From Tanypteryx hageni (taxonomy: Eukaryota > Arthropoda > Insecta > Odonata > Petaluridae), in contig CM054116.1 in the NCBI GenBank assembly GCA_028673005.1, positions 77,326,572 through 77,390,571 on the forward strand: a DNA stretch of 64,000 bases, read 5' to 3'. The first letter of the stretch is position 1; every line of letters starts with the position of its first letter. Of this stretch, positions 57,480-64,000 are shown piece after piece. The position numbers and the translations under genes are program-made. The notes below the pieces were generated by a model that searched no databases, was not told the origin of the DNA, and worked only from the letters and a program-made list of their open reading frames with translations.

Positions 57480-58680
57480 ACGCATGGTTTATTTTCCGCG
57501 CGAACTCCCTCACTTCCTCTAATATATCACTGGACCGTCACAGAACACCGAGTGACAAACGACGGGCTTCATCCCACTTCATCCAACAGACGAGAACTTT
57601 CGAGAGCGCAATATCTTCCAGAGTAAGCATCCGGCGAGGTCGAACTCGGCCCGAAAGGGATACCATGGACGGAATGTCGATTCGTCGCGTAGGAAGGTAC
57701 GAGGGTTGCAGTTTAAGGTAGCAGACACTTGACGCCCAGTGCATATCACCATCGAGTGGCCTTTATACCTTGCTCTCTCCTCCTGCCTCACTCTATAAAC
57801 TCCTCAGCTTCGCATCACTTTTCCACTTTCCCAAACTTCCTCCACCGTTCCCGCTACCACCTCCTCCTCCCATCCTCTCAGTTTCTACGCCACACCCTTA
57901 TGTTCTAGGATAGGTACTCGGCGTGGAGTATCACGCGAACTCTTCCCCACCTTGTCTCTCCTAGCTTTTCCCCTCCAGAGCGTTCGAGAGCAGGAAGGTG
58001 AGTGGAGGTTTTAAGAGTTGTCACTCTTTCCCGACTTTTTATATTGTTTGGGTTGGACAAATCGGCATTTCGAGCGAGGGAGGAGGCGAAGGGACGGGGG
58101 GAAGGTGCTTCAGGTCGTGCGTGTGTGTTAGTGTGGCACCGTGTGAGCCTGCGATAGTGAACTTGCCGCCCGTTACATTTGCGGCGTTTGGTGGTTGTGG
58201 GAGGGGGAGAGAAAGGGAGGATGGGGGAGAAGTGAGGTTGACGTGTAGTGAGTGATGGTCTGGCGTCGCTGGTTAGGTTCCTAAGGGGTGGGAACGAGAG
58301 AGGGGGTAGTGAAATAACAGGAGCGAAGGAGTGCGAGGAAGAGGTGGGTGGATGGTACGGTGAGTGTTTTCACAATCCTTCCACTCTTCCTATCGATAGT
58401 CGGCTGGAGATGTGGGGGAGGAAATGGGGTTACCGGGGGTGGCGATGTCGTATTGAATTTGGTGACTTTGGAGATTTTTCGTCTTTTATCGAGTTATAAA
58501 GTTTTCTCGGTTGGATGTGCGGTCACTCGCACGATTCTGCCTGATCGAAAATATACCGGTCGCCCGCGTTTACGGGGAGCAGTCATACGCTCTTGTCGCG
58601 TTTTCGTTTTCATGATATTACTTTACGAAGAATATTGCTTTCCGGGGAGCGAATCGTGCCTTCCCACTCCGTTTCACATT
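57480..58680. promoter_or_regulatory. GC-rich island, candidate promoter region
   Basis: CpG-dense sequence about 1.8-3 kb upstream of the minus-strand ATG at 55671, with CT-rich sequence to 57970 and GGGGAGAG/GTGTGTG sequence beyond. On the plus strand AGCAGGAAG before GTGAGTGG (57990-58004) looks like a first-exon donor, so a bidirectional promoter is conceivable. No TATA box or initiator can be assigned with confidence. Confidence 0.3.
58261..58294 (+). repeat. 34-bp exact direct repeat, copy 1
   Basis: This 34-base segment, beginning TGGCGTCGCTGGTTAGG and ending AGGGGTGGGAA, recurs without mismatch at 58848-58881. Flanks differ on both sides. Confidence 0.9.
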
Positions 58681-58847
58681 CTTCCAGCGATCAGCCAATA
58701 AAATGTTTGTGCCCGAGGTTTAAAGAAATGGTTTTTATGTTCAGAATGTATGAAAAATTATTCTTTAGTTTAGAACCGACGTTTCGTTTTCATTTATAAC
58801 ATCAATTATTTCTCATTTTTCTCAAAAAAAGTTTTAAAATCTGTACT

Positions 58848-58878
58848 TGGCGTCGCTGGTTAGGTTCCTAAGGGGTGG

Positions 58879-58881
<3 letters not shown>
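58848..58881 (+). repeat. 34-bp exact direct repeat, copy 2, abutting a TA microsatellite
   Basis: Identical to 58261-58294 and immediately followed by about 50 bases of AT repeat. A GC-rich word inside AT-rich sequence, ending exactly at a microsatellite, could be a templated repair insertion or an assembly artefact. Confidence 0.9.

Positions 58882-58931
<50 letters not shown>
58880..58931. repeat. AT dinucleotide microsatellite
   Basis: About 25 uninterrupted AT units. Confidence 0.95.
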
Positions 58932-58932
<1 letters not shown>

Positions 58933-61900
58933 TACGCAAGTTCAGTTATGCCAACCCTTTTACCTACCTACCTCGCTCTGGACATAAAATTATTTTTAGC
59001 TCGCTTTATAAAATCAGTTAAGATAATGAGCCGGAAAATATTTTCCATCTGCTATGTAGAAATAATTTGATTGTATTTATCCGATAGTAACGTTGCCTCA
59101 TCAATTTTAAATTTCGTTAATTTATTCAAAGATAAACCATAAATACCATAAAACAAAACGAATAAATCAAATGTTATGAACTTACTTCAGCTGAAAAATT
59201 CAATCATTTTCGTACATATTTTCTCCTTTCTACTTTGCGAGTAACACACGTCATGAAAACGTGTGCTGTCCACGACGGTAACGGCAGATTATGATTATTC
59301 TCTTTCGTGTTATTCCAGACCCACTGAGCTATTCCACCAAAAAAAATTGACTGGATCGGTTGATGAAAAAAATGACTGGACTGACAGGTCGAATAGCATC
59401 CGAATGTTTGAGAATTCAGCAGGTGAAAAGATTATTGGATAGAAAATCGAGGGAGAAAGGCCTGAAAGGCAATAGATCGTGAATAGGGTAATGGGGAAGG
59501 AACGGGGAGAATGCCAAGGTCCTATTGGAGATGTCGGGAGAGCGGTGTGAAGAAGGCAGAACTCCTGTCACGTTAGGGTCATGACGTGAATCATAAAAGA
59601 GGATAAAAAAACTGACAGCCAGGAGGGGAGTGGATTTGGGTCGAACGGCGAAAAACACGGATGAACTGACAGATATGATTAGGTGACATATTGAAAATTA
59701 AGGGCGATATTCGAAAATTGAAAAGAAAATTAAATGGAGATGTCATGACGCGAAAAGCTGACAAAAATCTTGTCTTTCAACCAGTCAGAAGCTTAAATCG
59801 TTTTCGTGAAATGATGCATTTACTCCTTTATCTTTTAGTTTGCTCAAAATTTTGTTTGAGGCAGTTTCTGCTTAAATAAGTTGGGACAATATGTATTTAC
59901 AACATATGATGAGCAAGGATTTTTTATGCTAGCTATATGTTTTCGAAAAAACTTTCTCTAAAACATATTCTATCAAATAATTCGCTCGTGTGAATGTTTC
60001 TCCGGTTTTGTTCGTTAAAACTCAGACGAAAAACGTTATATCTGGTGAATAATTTTCAAGTTTTAAAAATAAATATTTTATTCTATCTGTAATTTTTTGC
60101 CAATGAATATCCAATTTTTGTAAAATAAATCTTTTAGACTTTAATTTATGTTAGGTTCCATCAAAAAATTTCGCAAAAACTCGTGCAACCAGACCTTCGC
60201 TGTTATTCAAGTCCAAATTTCGAAGTTTCATTTAAAGCGATCGATCAAAATGTCACGTTTCGACCGACAATGAATTTGGCAGACGTTTCCATAAGTGCCT
60301 CCGACACCATATTAGATTTATAGATCCTTTCATTCAAAGCGGAGATGGTAATTGAGTACTTCAAAGAGACTGAGAGGAATAGAGTATTTGACTAGCGCAC
60401 AGCCACTGCTGCGATACTCGCCTAAGAATTTAAATCAGTATGACCACAAAAATATATTTTAAGGAGTTCGATTAATGAAATGCTTGAAATGTGCTTGGAA
60501 TCTCTGAAAATTACTTTTAAGGTTTTAAGCGATTTGAAAACGTGAAATTCATTTCAAAGCGTTATGTATTTTTTGTAGATTAATTTAATATTGACATTTA
60601 TAATTATAATATAGGTCGGCTACTTTCCTTAAACTTAAAATAAATATAAATTGCAAAAATTTTCTATCTGAACACCAAAATTACATTAAGATATTTTATG
60701 AAATAGATTAGTAATACATTCGTCAATTGACACAAAAACTATATCATAAAATAATTCAGCAAAACATCTACGTTAAAAATTTATATTTTCCTTTAGTGAA
60801 GCTTTTAGAAATTTATTTTAGAAAAATCGAGTATTACGTTCTTGATAAATCTCCCCCTTTTATTGCCACAACAAGCTTCCAATTTTTCCGATTATTCATG
60901 GTTAGAGATGTTGCTAACATTATTTTAAATTGTAGAGATAAAGTCAAAGTTCATTTAAGTAAAAACTTATCTTTTTACTGAGAAAAACTATGATGTTTTT
61001 GTGTTGTATCTACTGCGTTAATTACATTTTCATTCGTAGAAGCGTAAATGAGCCAAGAACCGAAAAAAATAGTTCGAGAAGCATTATATATTTTAAATAT
61101 TTGACAATTCATGAACTAGAGATTTTTTCCCGTGTTTTTGTGCATATTAATTGAGTAAAATTCTGGAAAAACTATTTAAATAATCTGGAGCTTTCTTGCA
61201 TGCAACTAATTTTTATTCTATGAAAATTTCATAATCCATAGCATTTCATCGGAGAAAATATGGCACTCCTTCTTATGCAGGCGTCGCAGAAAAGCGAGGA
61301 AAATGTATCTTTTTTACACTGAATTAACAATCGCGAAAATTTATGTATGGTGATGATCATGCCTTAAAATTTTGATTAAAGATGATGTATTTTGCATGAA
61401 TCATTGGGAGTAACTTTTTTCGAAAACTACAGAGAATAAGCCAATGTTAAACCTCTAAGTAATATAACCCATTTCTTCCAAACCACAAAACGAATAATCG
61501 GATTCCCAGAAATACTTAAGTTCCACTCAGAACTCCGCCCCACATGGAATTATGACTCAGTTAAACCATTGACAAAAACCTGTTGCTATGACCATGAAAT
61601 CCCTGTCATTTTCGAAGCTCATTTTCGTGATCATCTCTCTCCCTCTCTATCTCTCACACACTAATTTTATGGGCACCCACATTCAAACTTTCTCATCGCG
61701 TGATTTTGGAAAGGAGAAACTTAAGACTGGTGCAGAGCAACACGGAGGCGAGGCGCCGGAACTGTAGCGGTTAGCGCTGGAAATTTGTGAATCGTTGTAA
61801 ACTTTACCTTCCCTCTGGAAACGCTTTTTATGCGACGTGATACGAAAACTTGTTAAAATTTTCGGTTTCGAAAAATAAAAAAATCGATCATTCAAAAGAG

Positions 61901-62776
61901 GTATTTCGTGGAATTGAAATAGGGTCGCATCTCCAGAACCAGTTAGTCGAACATTTTCATCGCACTGGTGAATTCTGAGAGACGAATATCCCTATGCTCG
62001 CCTAAAACCTACGCCCTTGGGTGAGAGCTGAGAATTATACTGTAGTTATTTTTCGTGCTTGTCGGTTGTTGTTGAAAGGTTTTTGATTGGTTGAACTCGC
62101 TCTCTGTAAAAAGTCAGAGCTTATGGCAAAGGAAGTTAATTAAGCCTAAATTCAGTGTACACCACTATTCAAATTTTCGTTATCCCTTAATGGAACTAAT
62201 GAAACCAACGCAGGGATATGGCTTCAAGAGATTTATGTAAATATAAGGACCACTGAAGCTTTGTGAGCAAGTATCTCCTTACCATTTAATTAAATCTGCG
62301 AAACCATAAAAATATATATAACCAACTTTGATTATATATATATGCGTATTATATTCTACTCTGAGATGAAAAATTCTCGTTGGGTAAGTCTCATTAATGA
62401 TTTAACTATTACTTATTTGATATTTTTTCGTCATGTTTAACTGTTTTTTCTTCAAACTAGTATCTTCTGATAGCGTATATCTCGATAATTACTGTTCTCT
62501 AATGAACAGGGAATTATATTGCTTTACAGACATAATTACTCACTTATATGACTCTAATTTAGAATGAAATACCAACGATGAAAATACGGTAAGTAATAGC
62601 AAAGCGGGAAACTCATTAATGACTGAAAATTGCTTCTTTCCTTTTTCTCTACCACAATTTCGATTGATTTCGTAGGGGTTGGTATGACTGATTAAAGGGA
62701 AGTATTGCCACTATCCCCTTCAATAATATTCCAATTTGGGAAGAATTTTCAAACGAACTAACGAAAGTAAACTTAC

Positions 62777-63034
62777 GTACACGTCGAGCGTGACTACATT
62801 GGTTAGCCACCATTTATCGGGTAACGATATCTCTTTATGTCTTGAATTTCCCGTCTTCTTCATTCCGGTGTTTATACTGGAGGGAGTTGCTGGTGGACGG
62901 CCCTTCATCTCGTCGGAAGACTTCGCGTTCATCGCGGAAATCCCTTTTCCGTCCACGTCCCTCGTTTTTTCAACCTTCCTCTGCGGTAGAGAGCGTGTGG
63001 TGCAATTTTTCGGCGAGCGGTTATTAAGTGGCAT
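62777..63034 (-). CDS. Possible 5' coding exon (Lys/Ser/Pro-rich), 86 codons
   Basis: From the ATG at 63034-63032 (A at -3) this exon reads 86 codons to a strong GTGTAC/GTAAGT donor, ending in phase 0. The peptide begins MPLNNRSPKNCTTRS, is Lys/Arg/Ser/Pro-rich, then has HKEISLPDKWWLTNVVTL near its end. GC content is raised relative to the flanks. Phase 0 would fit the downstream exon only if that exon starts at the weak acceptor giving TKKVNPALK before MWATLDLL, so an undetected exon may lie between, or this may be an alternative first exon or another gene. The frame is open a few codons 5' of the ATG (ESR), so an acceptor there is also possible. Confidence 0.5.
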
Positions 63035-64000
63035 TCTACTCTCAAATTAATTAAATTTGGAAATTTAACAGTCAACGGTATGCTTCCTTCTTATAATTTT
63101 AAATATCTTTTTCCAACAATTACCGAGAGCGATTGTTGTTTGTGTTTACATTTACACCATTGGTTATTGATTATTTTTCTATCTAATCGATCGTTTTTGG
63201 ACGATTTTTAAAATAAAATATTCCAGTAATTTTGCAAATTTCGAATAGCGAATTATCTTTTAGTGGAGCAAACATTTTAATTTGTAATAAACAGATAACC
63301 CTTTTAACTCTACTGTTATTTCTAAATTCTCGTATTTTCCAGTGCTCACAATGTATGAAGTAGGACATCAAAGTGTCCTTCCAAATAATTTGGTGAAATT
63401 ACTTGTGTTCGAGCATTTTTTTGGCCTGCTTAAGGATTACAGAAGAGGAAGACGAAAATGACATACTTGATTCAAGTCACCCAGACTGCTCTGCAGCTTT
63501 ACTGTAAACAAATAATGAACTGTTTGCTTTAACTCGTAAATTATTTAACCGAGAAAATAGCAGTAGTAGAACAAAGCATTGGACATTCGCCGCCCAATAC
63601 AGTTTTTGGTAGCATGACTAGTTTTTGAGAAAATCGCGGTCAAATTTCTTTCATTTTTAATACTTAAGTGAAAAACTAGCCAGAGGAATATATTTTATCA
63701 TATTAGCTGTCACTATGTTTTACCTACGAAACCACTTTTCCAAGAAAGAGGAAATAATCCAATTTTCACTATTTTGAATAAGCAACATGACATTCCCTTA
63801 AAAATTATGGAATCGTCCTCTTGCGAAGAGTGAAGTATTTTATCTCCCAATAATAAAACACGCGGCTTTAAATAAGTATTTCATGAAAATTATTTTTTTA
63901 AATAACAAAAACTTGTTGCCAAAATTACATCCGTTATGGTTTCAATGGAAATCCTCGGGTTCCTACTTTTTTGGCAATGGACACCTGCCTGAGTTACTCC
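63035..64000. other. AT-rich right flank, nothing assigned
   Basis: No exon, RNA gene or clear repeat was recognised. If the 62777-63034 exon is first, its promoter would lie here, but I see no distinctive element. Confidence 0.5.

Larger units (their letters stand above)
55672..62776 (-). other. 5' region or intron of the minus-strand gene
   Basis: If exon 63034-62777 belongs to the same transcript this is an intron of about 7 kb. If not, it contains the promoter. It includes a GC-rich island at 57480-58680 and a TA microsatellite at 58880-58931. The stretches 55750-57450 and 58950-62700 are AT-rich with no assigned features. Confidence 0.45.

Noticed and set aside
62736..63050. Plus-strand frame of 104 codons
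   Set aside because: Antisense shadow of the minus-strand exon 63034-62777, which has the splice donor.

Overview
This is eukaryotic, almost certainly arthropod, genomic DNA. The evidence is the low GC content, the long introns with GT..AG junctions, the absence of bacterial gene packing, and the transposon mix: several hAT elements, a piggyBac relic, Helitron-type elements, a Jockey/CR1-like LINE, tRNA-derived SINEs and a pogo/Tigger-like MITE. Nothing in the sequence fixes the species.

The only host gene I can support lies on the minus strand. Five internal exons at 23052-22902, 22523-22383, 14218-14069, 8618-8394 and 4974-4768 have clean acceptors and donors and matching phases. A further exon at about 55671-55343 splices into 23052 in matching phase. 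Together they encode about 401 residues of a highly charged protein that is lysine/glutamate-rich, coiled-coil-like and acidic at its visible C-terminal end. I do not recognise the family. One more coding-like exon (63034-62777) lies upstream; its junction to the 55 kb exon is uncertain. The gene runs off the left edge, or its last exons were not detected. Most transposons in the window therefore sit in its introns.

Layout. 1-4767: downstream intron or flank with an interleaved inverted repeat, a 430-bp tandem duplication and a degenerate Helitron end. 4768-14218: three exons, with hAT elements at 7542-7983, 10915-12308 (carrying a hAT transposase remnant) and 12694-13014 between them. 14219-22382: intron with a hAT end, the piggyBac pseudogene, a ~100-bp tandem repeat, a CT microsatellite and an exact head-to-tail dimer of a ~770-bp Helitron-like element. 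22383-23052: two exons separated by a short intron nearly half filled by a MITE. 23053-55342: a 32-kb intron with SINEs (30.9, 37.8, 39.5, 43.5 and 49.1 kb), a GGTAAATG-rich inverted-repeat element interrupted by a LINE with an intact reverse-transcriptase ORF (40.9-43.2 kb), hAT elements (45.4, 47.1 and 49.5 kb), a five-unit ~145-bp array (48.2-49.0 kb) and several CT/GA-rich GC islands. 55.3-64 kb: upstream exons and a GC-rich island at 57.5-58.6 kb that could hold a promoter.

I found no novel multi-gene system. The observations most worth checking are the Helitron dimer with a perfect CTAG/TC junction, the LINE nested in a palindrome-rich inverted-repeat element, the unrecognised charged-protein gene, and the near-perfect 18-bp palindromes around the piggyBac relic.
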